Of a stretch of DNA of 64,000 nt, positions 1 to 8,332 are shown one piece after another. This stretch comes from CAVTYH01 sp963738835. GTDB lineage: Bacteria > Planctomycetota > Planctomycetia > Pirellulales > JADZDJ01. The notes under the pieces are model-generated. The model had not been told where the DNA came from. It saw only the letters and a list, made by a program, of their open reading frames with translations, and searched no databases. Positions within the stretch are counted from its first letter, which is position 1. Each line of letters starts with the position of its first letter. The stretch is from assembly GCA_963738835.1 (NCBI GenBank), contig CAVTYH010000006.1, forward strand, positions 434,001 to 498,000. Reading direction: 5' to 3'. Made by a program: the position numbers and the translations under genes.

Positions 1-1
1 T

Positions 2-988
2 GCAGCCACGGAAGCGGTGCTGATGTGCATACACGCCACGGGCCGAGAAGGCCGCGTGGTGACCGCCGCCAGCGTGCATCCGGAATACCGGCAGATTCTG
101 GAAACGTATTTGGTGAATCTAAGCACGAAGCTCGTGACGGTTGGCACGCCGCAAGGCACGATCGATCTGCAAGAGTTGAACAAAGCCCTCACCGACGACA
201 CCGCTTGTGTGCTGATCCAGCATCCCAACTTTTTCGGCTGTCTGGAAGAGACCGATGCCCTGGTGAAAGCCGCCCACGAGCGCGGGGCGATGGTCGTGGT
301 GGCCGTCGATCCGATCAGCCTTGGATTGCTGAAGCGCCCTGGCGATTACGGGGCCGACATTGTGGTGGCCGAAGGGCAATCGCTTGGCACGCCGATGCTG
401 TATGGCGGGCCATACCTTGGCATCATGGCCTGCCGCGAGCAATTCGTTCGCCGGATGCCAGGCCGCATTGCGGGACAAACGGTCGATCGCCGCGGCAAAC
501 GCTGCTGGGTGCTCACACTGCAAACTCGCGAACAACACATTCGCCGCGAAAAAGCCACCAGCAACATTTGCACGAATTAAGGTTTGTTCGCCTTGCGAGC
601 CAGCGTCTACCTGGCGGCGATGGGACCGCAAGGCATGCGGGAAGTCGCGACGGCATGTGTTCGCAAATCGCATTATGCCATTGAAAAGCTGACCAGCGGA
701 AATCGCCTGACGCAAGCCTTCAATCGGCCAGTGTTCAAAGAGTTTGTGCTCCGCGACAAAACCGGCCGAGTTGACGAATTGTTGGGCGAGGCGTTGGACT
801 GCGGCTACTTCGCCGGCGTGCCGCTGGGGCAGTGGTATCCGGAACTAGCGGATTGTTTCTTGGTTTGCGTCACCGAGAAGCGGAGCCGTGAGGAAATCGA
901 GGGACTGGCGGAAATCTTAAAGGAAGGCAGAAAGCAGAAAGCACCACGGAGACACGGAGAGCACGGAGCAGCAATTGCAGAGTATTGA
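2..988 (+). CDS. gcvPA: Glycine dehydrogenase (decarboxylating) subunit 1, GcvPA; 5'-partial, with an in-frame stop
   Basis: N-terminal half of the P-protein of the glycine cleavage system, which works with GcvPB and PLP to decarboxylate glycine and pass the aminomethyl group to lipoylated GcvH. The gene enters from the left edge, so about the last 325 codons are seen. Family stretches include HATGREGRVV, HPNFFG, DIVVAEGQSLG with MLYGGPYLG, and REKATSNICTN followed by GLFALRASVYLAAMGPQG. A TAA at 578-580 lies in frame exactly where the family has a glutamine (TNQGL), so one C-to-T change explains it; reading continues in the same frame. The last ~20 residues are encoded by an intergenic-type repeat (943-970) that supplies the stop. 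gcvPB follows after 79 bp. Confidence 0.9.
943..970. repeat. ACGGAG-type short repeat, copy 1
   Basis: Run of CCACGGAGACACGGAG followed by AGCACGGAG, overlapping the 3' end of gcvPA. The same word pattern recurs at 2574-2598 and inverted at 2699-2724. Its position means it now encodes the C-terminal tail of GcvPA. Confidence 0.6.
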
Positions 989-996
989 TGGCTCTG

Positions 997-1019
997 GTTC
1001 CCACGCTCTGCGTGGGAAC
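997..1019. repeat. Palindromic hairpin between gcvPA and gcvPB
   Basis: Perfect 10-bp stem GTTCCCACGC / GCGTGGGAAC with a TCT loop. There is no T-run after it, so it looks like a REP-type palindrome rather than a terminator. It could still stabilise or process the gcvPA-gcvPB transcript. Confidence 0.7.
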
Positions 1020-1067
1020 GAGAAAATCACCCGTTCACCTGTTCACCCCTTCATCCGTTCATGCCTG

Positions 1068-2565
1068 ATGCGTAATACCCGCGCCACGCAATTGCTGTTT
1101 GAACTTTCCAAACCTGGGCGTCGGTCGGCGCAGATTCCGGTCGCTGATGTTCCGGAAACGCCGATCGAAAAATTGCTGCCGGCCGGTTCGATCGCCGCCG
1201 AACCGCCTCCGCTGCCGGAATTGGCCGAGCCGGAAATCGTGCGGCATTACGCCAATCTTTCGACGCAGAACATGTCGGTCGATACGCATTTCTATCCGCT
1301 CGGTTCCTGCACGATGAAGTACAACTCGAAGCGGAACGAACGGCTGGCGTCGTTACCAGGTCTGGCCGACTTGCATCCGTATCAGCCCGAGGAAACGCTG
1401 CAGGGTCTGTTGCGGATGATGTTCGAGTTGCAGGAGATGCTGGCCGAGATTGCCGGTCTGGATGCCGTTTCGCTGCAACCCGCCGCCGGAGCGCACGGCG
1501 AATTGACCGCGCTGATGGTTGCGGCCGCTTATTTTCGCGATCGTGGTGAGAAGCGGGTCAAAGTACTTGCGCCGGATAGCGCCCACGGCACCAATCCCGC
1601 GAGTGCAGCTATGGCCGGTTTCGACGCAGTCACAATTCGCAGCACGCCGGATGGCTCGGTCGACTTGGAAGATCTGCGAGCGAAGCTGGGCACCGACACA
1701 GCCGTGTTCATGATCACCAATCCCAACACACTGGGATTGTTCGAACGCCAGGTGCGGCAAATTGCCGACATCGTACATGAGCACGGAGGCGCTGATTTAT
1801 CTGGATGGCGCAAACATGAACGCCATTCTGGGCATCGCCCGGCCCGGCGATTTTGGCGCCGATATGATGCACTTCAATCCCCATAAAACTTTTAGCGGCC
1901 CGCACGGTGGCGGCGGTCCGGGTGCCGGCCCGATTGCAGTGCGGAGTTTTCTCGCCCCGTTTTTGCCAGCGCCGATTGTGGAACGCCGCAATCACCCTCA
2001 CCCCAACTCTCTCCCAAAGGGAGAGGGAGATTTTTATTATCGCCTGGCGTTCGATCGGCCCAAAACAATCGGCCGGGTCCGCAGCTTCTTCGGCAATACG
2101 GGAGTTTTGGTTCGGGCCTACTGCTATATCCGCACGCATGGTCCGCAGGGCCTGCGTGAAGTTTCCGAAAACGCGGTGCTCAACGCCAACTATTTGCTCA
2201 GTCGTGTGAAGCACATTTTGCCGGTGCCGCAAGGCGATCGATGTTTGCACGAGTTTGTCGCCACAGCGAGCAAGTTGAAGGCTGATCGCGGCGTCTCGGC
2301 AATGGATTTGGCAAAACGTCTGCTCGATTACGGTTTCCATGCCCCCACGGTCTACTTCCCGCTCACGGTGCGTGAATCGATGATGATTGAACCGACGGAG
2401 ACCGAGAGCAAAGAAACGCTCGATTCCTTCGCCGAAACGCTGTTCCGTATCACCGAAGAATCGCCCGAGCTGCTGCACGAAGCTCCGCACACGACGACGA
2501 TCAGCCGGCCCGACGAAGTGCAAGCGGCCCGGCAACCGATCATGCGCTGGACCGCGTCCGAATAA
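1068..2565 (+). CDS. gcvPB: Glycine dehydrogenase (decarboxylating) subunit 2, GcvPB; frameshifted, with a palindrome inside
   Basis: C-terminal, PLP-binding half of the P-protein. About 499 codons from ATG 1068 (MRNTRATQLLFEL), a normal length for the family. Landmarks are FYPLGSCTMKYN, LQPAAGAHGE, DSAHGTNPASAAM and NPHKTFSGPHGGGGPG, whose lysine is the PLP Schiff-base residue. The frame changes by one base near 1785-1797, between ADIVHEHGG and LIYLDGANMN; homology is continuous across it. Residues near 310-325 (NPHPNSLPKGEGD) come from a REP-like palindrome (1994-2030) that sits in frame where the family has a short charged loop before the conserved DRPK.IGR segment. The start was chosen because upstream codons run through the intergenic hairpin and match nothing. 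Confidence 0.92.
1994..2030. repeat. REP-like palindrome inside gcvPB (CTCACCCC/CTCTCCC family, copy 1)
   Basis: CCTCACCCCAAC followed by CTCTCCC-AAA-GGGAGAG, a stem of 7 bp or more. The same element occurs at 7478-7507 (inverted), 47497-47534 and 51248-51282 (inverted), all three outside coding sequence. This copy keeps the gcvPB frame open. Confidence 0.8.
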
Positions 2566-2573
2566 CAAACATA

Positions 2574-2724
2574 ACCACAGAGACACGGAGGCACGGAGCC
2601 AGAGCAGAAATAGAAGATCTGTACTGGCAGGATTACAATAGATTAATGATCGACGTCGCAGGCATTTGAATTTCTTGTTAAGAGTTCTCATCCTTCTTCT
2701 CCGTGATTTCTGTGTCTCTGTGGT
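2574..2724. repeat. Inverted pair of ACGGAG-type repeats after gcvPB
   Basis: ACCACAGAGACA (2574-2585), continuing ACGGAGGCACGGAG, is matched by its exact complement TGTCTCTGTGGT at 2713-2724 after about 127 bp. The pair fills the 177-bp gap between gcvPB and the lipoate-transferase gene and could fold into one long hairpin in the transcript. Confidence 0.65.
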
Positions 2725-2742
2725 AAATTTCTGCCTTCTGCT

Positions 2743-3492
2743 TTGCCTCCCTGTCGTTTAATCATCGATCCGCCTTCCGATGGCGCTTGGAATATGGCGC
2801 TGGACGAGGCGTTGCTCTTGGCCGCAGAACAGGCTGGCATCGCGACGCTACGGTTTTATGCCTGGCGCGAGCCGACTTTGTCGTTAGGGTACTTTCAATC
2901 GCACGCCGGTCGCGCCGGCCATGCGGCGAGTGCCAGTTGCCCGCTGATTCGCCGAGCCAGCGGCGGTGGGGCGATTTTGCACGATCAGGAGTTGACCTAC
3001 AGTATCGTCCTGCCCCACTGGCATGAATTGGCCAACCGTGCAGAGCATTTGTATCTGGCGGCGCACGAAACGCTGATCGAAACGCTGGCCGAGCTGGGAA
3101 TTAAAGCAGCGCTGTGCGAACTAAAATCGGATCCAAGGAAAAGCTCGACCACAGAACCGTTCCTGTGTTTCGAGCGCCGTGCTTGGGGTGACGTGCTGAT
3201 TGGAAATTACAAAGTGGCTGGCAGCGCTCAGCGGAGGCATCGCGGAGCAGTGTTGCAGCACGGCAGTGTTTTGCTGGCCCGTTCGCAGTTTTCCCCGGAG
3301 CTGCCCGGCATTGCGGACCTCACCGCCGAACAACTTTCGTTCGATCGGTTGCAGAAACTTTGGCAACTGTGCTTGGCTAACCGACTAGCGGTGCGACTGG
3401 AAGAATCGCCGCCCACAGCAGCAACGATTGCCGCGGCAGAGGAAATTGCCTGGTCAAAGTTTGCCTCACCCCAATGGACGGCGCGGCGGTGA
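2743..3492 (+). CDS. Lipoate-protein ligase / octanoyltransferase family protein (LplA/LipM-like)
   Basis: A 249-residue BPL/LPL-fold enzyme that would attach lipoate or octanoate to a lysine of an acceptor such as GcvH. Visible marks: the opening SDGAWNMALDEALL, the RRASGGGAILHDQELTYS loop that binds the acyl-adenylate or acyl chain, the CF pair in EPFLCFERR (position of the LipM active cysteine) and NYKVAGSAQRRHRGAVLQHGS with the conserved lysine. TTG at 2743 is the likely start, because the conserved fold begins about ten residues later and no ATG lies upstream in frame; the first in-frame ATG (NMALDE) would cut into the domain. The location behind gcvPA/gcvPB suggests it serves glycine cleavage. 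Ligase versus transferase cannot be settled from sequence alone. Confidence 0.8.
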   Translation: MPPCRLIIDPPSDGAWNMALDEALLLAAEQAGIATLRFYAWREPTLSLGYFQSHAGRAGHAASASCPLIRRASGGGAILHDQELTYSIVLPHWHELANRAEHLYLAAHETLIETLAELGIKAALCELKSDPRKSSTTEPFLCFERRAWGDVLIGNYKVAGSAQRRHRGAVLQHGSVLLARSQFSPELPGIADLTAEQLSFDRLQKLWQLCLANRLAVRLEESPPTAATIAAAEEIAWSKFASPQWTARR

Positions 3493-3963
3493 AGCAAGTC
3501 TTGCTTTTCGCGGATTTCGCGATTTTTCTCTGCTTTGTGGGGTACAGGTGGCCGATGTCTGTCGAGGGACGGCAGTCTGCCGGGAAACCGGTGCGAAACG
3601 CCGCTGGAGAGATTTGCGGGGGAAGTTTGACTCACGTGCCGCAACCCGCTATCATCGCGAAAGTTGTGGTTGGGCTCGATTCCGCCAACCCGTTAGATTG
3701 ACTTGGTCGAACGAGTCGGAAATTCACCCGCCGAATGTCCGGTTAGGTTCCCGCCTGGGCTTCATCTTTTGCTATCTTCCCAGGGTGGGGGCGCAACTCG
3801 GACTCGGTTCTGGTAGATTAACAGAACTCAGTGGGTGCATTTGGTCGTGCATGTATGGGTAGGCCGCAGCGTGTTTTCTGGCGGCAGGGTTCGTAGTGGT
3901 TTATTGCTTGCTATTATTTTTCGATTTTGTTGGTCGAACCACTTACGGGAACCGAGGCGTGGT
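3493..3963. other. Intergenic stretch without a recognised gene
   Basis: About 470 bp between the lipoate-transferase gene and the FHA gene. Short open frames here match no known protein pattern and look like chance. An open frame continues upstream of the FHA start from 3835, but its first 43 codons do not resemble the family. No tRNA, hairpin-plus-T-run or repeat family was seen. Confidence 0.5.
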
Positions 3964-4742
3964 ATGGAATTGACGCTTAAGCTGCTCACAGGCCGCAGCG
4001 CAGGCAAGGACATCAAGATCGCGACGAACAAGTTTCTCATTGGGCGCGCTGAAGATTGCCATCTCCGCCCCCACAGCGACTTAATCAGTCGGCATCATTG
4101 CGCGGTGCTGGTGGAAGAAGGTTTTTGTGCGGTTCGCGATTTCGGCAGCAAGAACGGCACATACATCAATGGCGAGCGCGTGGTTGGTCAGCAAGAACTG
4201 CACAACGGCGACCGCTTGAAGGTCGGCGTGCTGGAGTTCGAAGTGCAACTGACTTCCAGCGTCGGCGGCAAGAAGCGTCCCAAAGTCAAAGACATCAAAG
4301 ATGCGGCCCAGCGCATGGCTGCCGGCCCAGCTCGCAGCGGCTGCGATGATGATATCAGCGATTGGCTGGCAGCCGATAATGATGCGGTTCGCGACACGAA
4401 CCGCATCGACGTGAAAGGGCTGACCCATCCGCCGCACGAAACGCCGGCCGTCAGCATGTCGAATCGCGAAACGACATTCATCAAAACGAAAACTGAAGAG
4501 ACCGCCACGCTGCAGCATTTTTCTCCGGCCGCGAAAAAGCGAAAAAGCCGGAAGAGCCCGCCAAGCCGGCCGCCGCCGCTGAGCCCGCTGCCGATGAACC
4601 TGCCGAGAAGCGCGGAGCCGAAACGGCCAAGCGGCTGTTTGGCAAACACAGGGCGAAGTTCGCGGCGCAGAACGCCGCCAAAGACAGTCGCGAAGCGGCA
4701 TCCGACGCGCTCAAAAGGTTGTTTCAAACCCGCAAGCCGTAG
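3964..4742 (+). CDS. FHA-domain protein, frameshifted near the C-terminus
   Basis: About 259 residues. Residues 1-95 form a forkhead-associated domain, which binds phosphothreonine peptides: IATNKFLIGRAEDC, SDLISRHHCAV, DFGSKNGTYINGERV, LHNGDRLKVGVLEF. The rest is acidic then Lys/Ala-rich linker. After 4540 the original frame turns into an unlikely Pro/Arg/Ser stretch, whereas the -1 frame reads KKPEEPAKPAAAAEPAADEP and ends LKRLFQTRKP at TAG 4740-4742. The change lies in GCGAAAAAGCGAAAAAGCC at about 4530-4550, an A-rich run prone to indels. ATG 3964 starts right at the domain. It may partner a Ser/Thr kinase such as the one at 33.8-35.2 kb, though nothing local links them. Confidence 0.8.
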
Positions 4743-4872
4743 TCGTCGAGGCGCGGTATAATCAGCGCGTGTTGACGTACATTGCTCTGCGCTCTTGTTA
4801 GCGTGCTATCGCTGGCCGAGCCCGGTGGCTACGCGATTTTGGCCTTCCATTTATCCTCCCGTTTAAGCACCT

Positions 4873-5130
4873 GTGAAACGCGCCAAACCAACTCGCAAAG
4901 CCGCCCTGCTAGGCTTGGCATTCGACGCCGAAGACGGCCACACGCGAATCACCAAAGGCGATAATTTCGTGCTCTGCGGCGGGTCGGAAGACACCCATGC
5001 CGTGATGCAAGAAACAGCGGTGAAGATCAACGAGCAGCTTGATCAACGGGGCAAACGCCTGGCAGACGTTTCATTCCGCGAACTTCGCGGCATCGCCCGT
5101 GACGTTTGGGAAGAGGTGACAGGAAAATAA
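4873..5130 (+). CDS. Small conserved hypothetical protein
   Basis: 85 residues from GTG 4873, beginning MKRAKPTRKAALLGLAFD. It has a mixed alpha/beta look, no signal peptide and no membrane segment. The stretch LCGGSEDTHAVMQETAVKIN and the helical C-terminus ending in DVWEEVTGK look like a compact domain. I do not recognise a function. It follows the FHA gene by 130 bp on the same strand and is read without breaks. Confidence 0.6.
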   Translation: MKRAKPTRKAALLGLAFDAEDGHTRITKGDNFVLCGGSEDTHAVMQETAVKINEQLDQRGKRLADVSFRELRGIARDVWEEVTGK

Positions 5131-5149
5131 GACCTGCCTGCGTTGATAG

Positions 5150-5170
5150 CCGGTGGGCAACGCCCACCGG
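5150..5170. repeat. Hairpin CCGGTGGGC/GCCCACCGG
   Basis: Perfect 9-bp stem with an AAC loop, 20 bp after the stop of the 85-residue gene. No T-run follows, so it is a weak terminator at best; it resembles a dispersed palindromic repeat. Confidence 0.6.
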
Positions 5171-5379
5171 AGAACTGCCAAAAGGTTGCCCTTTTGCCCA
5201 ACTCCGGCGTCCGTTGGCCGCCGGCTAGGAATGCTCGTCGAGCCAGGAAACTGTCTGATTTCTGCCGCACTTTTCTCGCGACAAATTGACTTTCTCGGCC
5301 CTTTGAAACCACAATGACTTCGCCGGGGTACTACTGTTGAGCCCCGAGATTCAGCGAACTCAAACCCGAGGGCCCGACG

Positions 5380-5945
5380 TTGGTTGACGAAGTGCGTGCC
5401 CTGGTGCGGCGTTCGCTGGCTGGGGATCAAACCGCGATGTTGGCCTTGGTAGAACGTTTCCAAGGTCAGGTTTATGGGCTGTGTTACCGCATGCTGAATC
5501 AGCGTCAGGATGCGGAAGATATGGCCCAAGAGACATTTGTGCGCGCCTGCGCAGTTTGCACCAATGGGATGCCGAGCGAGAGTTTTTGCCGTGGCTGCTG
5601 GCCATTGCCGGCAATCGTTGCCGCAGTCTGTTGGCGCAACGCAAGCGGCGACCGCACAGCACGCCGCTGGTGGATCAATTGCCGGATCGCCAGCCCGATG
5701 CTCAGCCTGCGCGGCATCTGGCGGAGGAATTGAAATTGGCGCTCGGCCGGTTGCGACAGGAATACCGGCAAGCGTTTTTGTTGTTTCATGAACAGGAGCT
5801 TAGTTACGCCGAAATTGGCGACGCGCTTAGTTGCCCGTTGGGAACCGTGAAAACGTGGGTCCACCGAGCGCGACGGGAGTTGATAGCAGCTCTGCAAAAT
5901 CGCGGAGCGATTGGGGAGGTTTCGCATGCATTGCGAGGAGTTTAA
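5380..5945 (+). CDS. ECF RNA polymerase sigma factor, frameshifted
   Basis: About 188 residues. Region 2 is clear in the first frame (LVERFQGQVYGLCYRMLNQR, then DAEDMAQETFVRA). The frame changes by one base at about 5545-5560, and the second frame carries the rest of region 2 (REFLPWLLAIAGNRCRSLL) and region 4 (LRQEYRQAFLLFHEQELSYA, then EIGDALSCPLGTVKTWVHRARREL). The start is TTG 5380 (LVDEVRALV); no better ATG is seen. Its end overlaps the start of the downstream gene by 20 bp, typical of a translationally coupled sigma/anti-sigma pair. Confidence 0.85.
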
Positions 5946-6476
5946 GACGCGGTTCGACTCAATTCTGGATGAACGGTCGAAACCATCCAGCGATCCCACC
6001 TTGCCGCACATGCGCGCCGCTGCCCCGATTGTGCCGCGTGGCTGAAGGCCAGTTCGGCGTTGCTGGCGACGGTGGAAAAGCTGCCGCCGCCTGCACTGCG
6101 AGCCGATTTTTCGATTCGTGTTTTGCAATCATTCGATGACGCCCAGCACAAGGTTCAAAAAGACATTCATCGGCGATGGACCTGGGCGATTTCGGCTTTG
6201 GCGTCTGCCGCCGCCGTGCTGCTGACGGTTTACAGCTGGCGTGATCGACCGCCGGCAGTCAGGTCTTTGGAATTGCCTTACAAAAACGTGCAGCCTCTTG
6301 CGGCGATCGATTACCAGCAGATTCTTGCCGACGCCGAAACAATTACCAGCCAGCACGGCGCCTGGGTGACTGAGTTGGCCGAGGGGTTGAAGCCGGTCAC
6401 TTCTTCGGTAAACTCGGCGCTGCACACGCTGTGGCGTAAGCTGCCCACCAACGAGTTGGCGCTGGTGCTGTTGTAA
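5926..6476 (+). CDS. Probable anti-sigma factor with zinc-finger motif and one membrane segment, frameshifted
   Basis: Starts at ATG 5926 inside the sigma gene (MHCEEFKTRFDSILDE). The original frame stops at 6043, but the -1 frame from about 6012 restores HARRCPDCAAWLKASSALLA, giving the H-x3-C-x2-C pattern of a ZAS anti-sigma zinc finger. It continues to a single membrane span (WTWAISALASAAAVLLTVYS) and a C-terminal outer domain ending KLPTNELALVLL. Total about 183 codons. Overlap with the sigma factor and this architecture indicate a membrane-bound regulator holding that sigma factor inactive until a signal arrives. Confidence 0.75.
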
Positions 6477-6509
6477 CGGTTGTGCTGCGTCGCCGTTCGG
6501 GTAGTCGTG

Positions 6510-6526
6510 ACCGGGCTTCGCCCGGT
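6510..6526. terminator. Hairpin after the ECF pair, possible terminator
   Basis: ACCGGGC-TTC-GCCCGGT, a 7-bp GC-rich stem 34 bp beyond the anti-sigma stop. It lacks a clear T-run (GCAAATTACAG follows), so termination is uncertain; it could be a dispersed palindrome. Confidence 0.35.
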
Positions 6527-6763
6527 GCAAATTACAGAGTAAGCTCCGCCGCTATGCTGGCTTAAGATCCGAAGTTTGCTGCCACATTCGTCAAAGTCGA
6601 ATCGCCGCTAATATCCTCACAATGCGGCAAGTTTGACAAAACTCGCCTTTTTCGCAGGCGTTTATCTTGGCAGCCTCTCTGCGCCGATTCTCTTCACACA
6701 TCGTTATAGGGCCTAGACTTTCCCTGGACCGCATCGACTTCCTAGCTATAAAGGGCAACTCAC

Positions 6764-7105
6764 GTGTCGAAAGCCAAAGCCGTTGCCGAACTTCCCCAGG
6801 ACCGCCGTGCGAAGAAGGATCGACGCCAGAGCCAAGATCGCCGCGAAAAAGACCTCCCGGTGGCCGTGGAGCGCCGCAAGCTGGAACGCCGCGAGAAAGT
6901 CAGCCGCCGTCGGCAAATCGATCCCACCACCTGCGAACGAGAATACACCGACGACGAGCTGGAGTTCATGCATGCTCTGGATCGCTACAAGCGAGCCAGC
7001 GGGCGGATGTTCCCGACGTGCAGCGAAATGCTGGAAGTGATCCGCAGCCTCGGCTACACAAAAACCGCGGCGCCGACCGAGATCACGATCGAAACGAACT
7101 CGTAA
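6764..7105 (+). CDS. Small basic protein with a DRR-rich N-terminus and a conserved C-terminal domain
   Basis: 113 residues from GTG 6764 (MSKAKAVAELPQDRR). Residues 13-50 are packed with Asp/Arg and Glu/Arg pairs (DRRAKKDRRQSQDRREKD, then ERRKLERREK), a low-complexity charged segment. Residues 58-100 look like a small helical domain (REYTDDELEFMHALDRYKRA, GRMFPTCSEMLEVIRSLGY). No signal peptide or membrane span. Function unknown; the second half has a winged-helix-like feel, but I cannot assign it. It stands alone between two intergenic regions. Confidence 0.6.
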   Translation: MSKAKAVAELPQDRRAKKDRRQSQDRREKDLPVAVERRKLERREKVSRRRQIDPTTCEREYTDDELEFMHALDRYKRASGRMFPTCSEMLEVIRSLGYTKTAAPTEITIETNS

Positions 7106-7508
7106 AGGCTGGCCGCAACGCATAGTTCCGACGAATCAGAGCATACGTGCTAGCACTCGGCGCTCCGGCAAGTGGCAAAGCAATGCCGTTTGCCCTTGCG
7201 TCACTTTCATCGGGGCATTATCCTCCCGCCGCTTTTCTCCGCTCTCTCGGGCGAGTGCAAGTCTTCGTGCCTCGCTTTGGCAGGGCAATTCATCGGGCCA
7301 GACAGCCAGGGGCTTTTGGTTGGGGCAGTGAGTTAGTTAGGTCCAGGCTGGAATCGCGCCAAAAATAATTTCTCGGATTACTGACACGACCTTTCCTTGG
7401 GGGGAAGGAGTCGCAATCGTGAACACTGCGCCCTTCGTTACTTGTGCCACCGGCCAATTCTTACCGTCTTCATTCTTCCTCTCCTTTTGGGAGAGGGCTG
7501 GGGTGAGA
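7106..7508. other. Intergenic stretch with one REP-like element
   Basis: About 400 bp upstream of the TPR lipoprotein gene. The only structure seen is the palindromic element at 7478-7507. A 73-codon open frame at 7147-7368 has no family resemblance and was not called. Confidence 0.5.
7478..7507. repeat. REP-like palindrome (CTCACCCC/CTCTCCC family, copy 2, inverted)
   Basis: CCTCTCCTTTTGGGAGAGG followed by GCTGGGGTGAG, the reverse complement of the element found inside gcvPB. It ends 1 bp before the ATG of the TPR lipoprotein gene, so it occupies the place of the 5' leader and ribosome binding site. Confidence 0.75.
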
Positions 7509-8228
7509 ATGCCCCGCGTCCTAACCACTGCGCCTCTTCTCCTGTTCGCTTGCCTCACCACCGGCTGCGGCTGGATGTCGAGTGGGCAAAATTCCGAAGG
7601 CGTCCGTCTGTTCCAGCAAGGTTACTACGATGCCGCCGCGCAGCGGTTCCGCCAGGCGATGCAAACCGAACCCCAGAATCCCGACAGCTATTACAACTTG
7701 GCGGCGTATTATCATCGCCAAGGCAAACTGCAGCAGCGTTCAGTCGATTTAGCGCAGGCAGAAAGTTATTACCGCCAGTGCCTTGATCGCAATCCGAACC
7801 ATGTCGAATGTCGCCGCGGTTTAGCGGTGTTGCTGGTGGAAGAAGGTCGCAGCGAAGATGCCTTCAAGATGATGGAAGATTGGGATACGCAGAATCCGAC
7901 CCTCGCTGCCCCGAAGATCGAACTGGCCCGAATGTTCGAGGAATTTGGCGACAAAGACGCCGCGAAGGAACATCTGACAGCGGCGCTGGCGATTGCACCC
8001 GGCGATCCGCGAGCACTAGCCGCCTTGGGAAAACTGCGGGAAGACTCAGGCGATATGAATCAGGCGCTAGCCAACTATCAGCGCTCGCTGGCCGTCAACC
8101 GTTTCCAGCCGGAGCTCGCGCAGCGTGTGAACGCCTTGCAAGCTTCCGGCGTCACGGCAACCGCCAGCTACATCCCCGCCGGTGGCGGCACACGCGTGGT
8201 TTCCGGACCGACCGGCACCATTCGCTGA
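7509..8228 (+). CDS. TPR-repeat lipoprotein
   Basis: 239 residues from ATG 7509. A lipoprotein signal peptide (LLLFACLTTGC, lipobox Cys near residue 17) should anchor it to a membrane. It is followed by tetratricopeptide repeats: GVRLFQQGYYDAAAQRFRQA, PDSYYNLAAYYHRQGKL, AESYYRQCLDRNPNH, and further units up to MNQALANYQRSLAVNRFQPE. TPRs act as protein-docking scaffolds. An open frame runs upstream to 7419 but through a palindromic repeat, so the later ATG is preferred. The Thr/Gly/Ala-rich tail after residue 215 looks unstructured. No local partner is evident. Confidence 0.8.
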   Translation: MPRVLTTAPLLLFACLTTGCGWMSSGQNSEGVRLFQQGYYDAAAQRFRQAMQTEPQNPDSYYNLAAYYHRQGKLQQRSVDLAQAESYYRQCLDRNPNHVECRRGLAVLLVEEGRSEDAFKMMEDWDTQNPTLAAPKIELARMFEEFGDKDAAKEHLTAALAIAPGDPRALAALGKLREDSGDMNQALANYQRSLAVNRFQPELAQRVNALQASGVTATASYIPAGGGTRVVSGPTGTIR

Positions 8229-8332
8229 GCAACGCACGCTTTGCCGGTGCGGACTCTGCAAGCTAAGATGTGTGCCGAGGCGAATAATAGCTTCGGACAA
8301 TTGCCAGCGGCTCGATCGCCGCAACGCATCTT

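Noticed and set aside
2566..2742. ACGGAG repeats as a CRISPR array
   Set aside because: Units are short, unevenly spaced and inverted to each other; there are no unique spacers of equal length and no cas genes.
7147..7368. 73-codon open frame before the TPR gene
   Set aside because: No recognisable domain, no ribosome binding site, and composition like random intergenic DNA.
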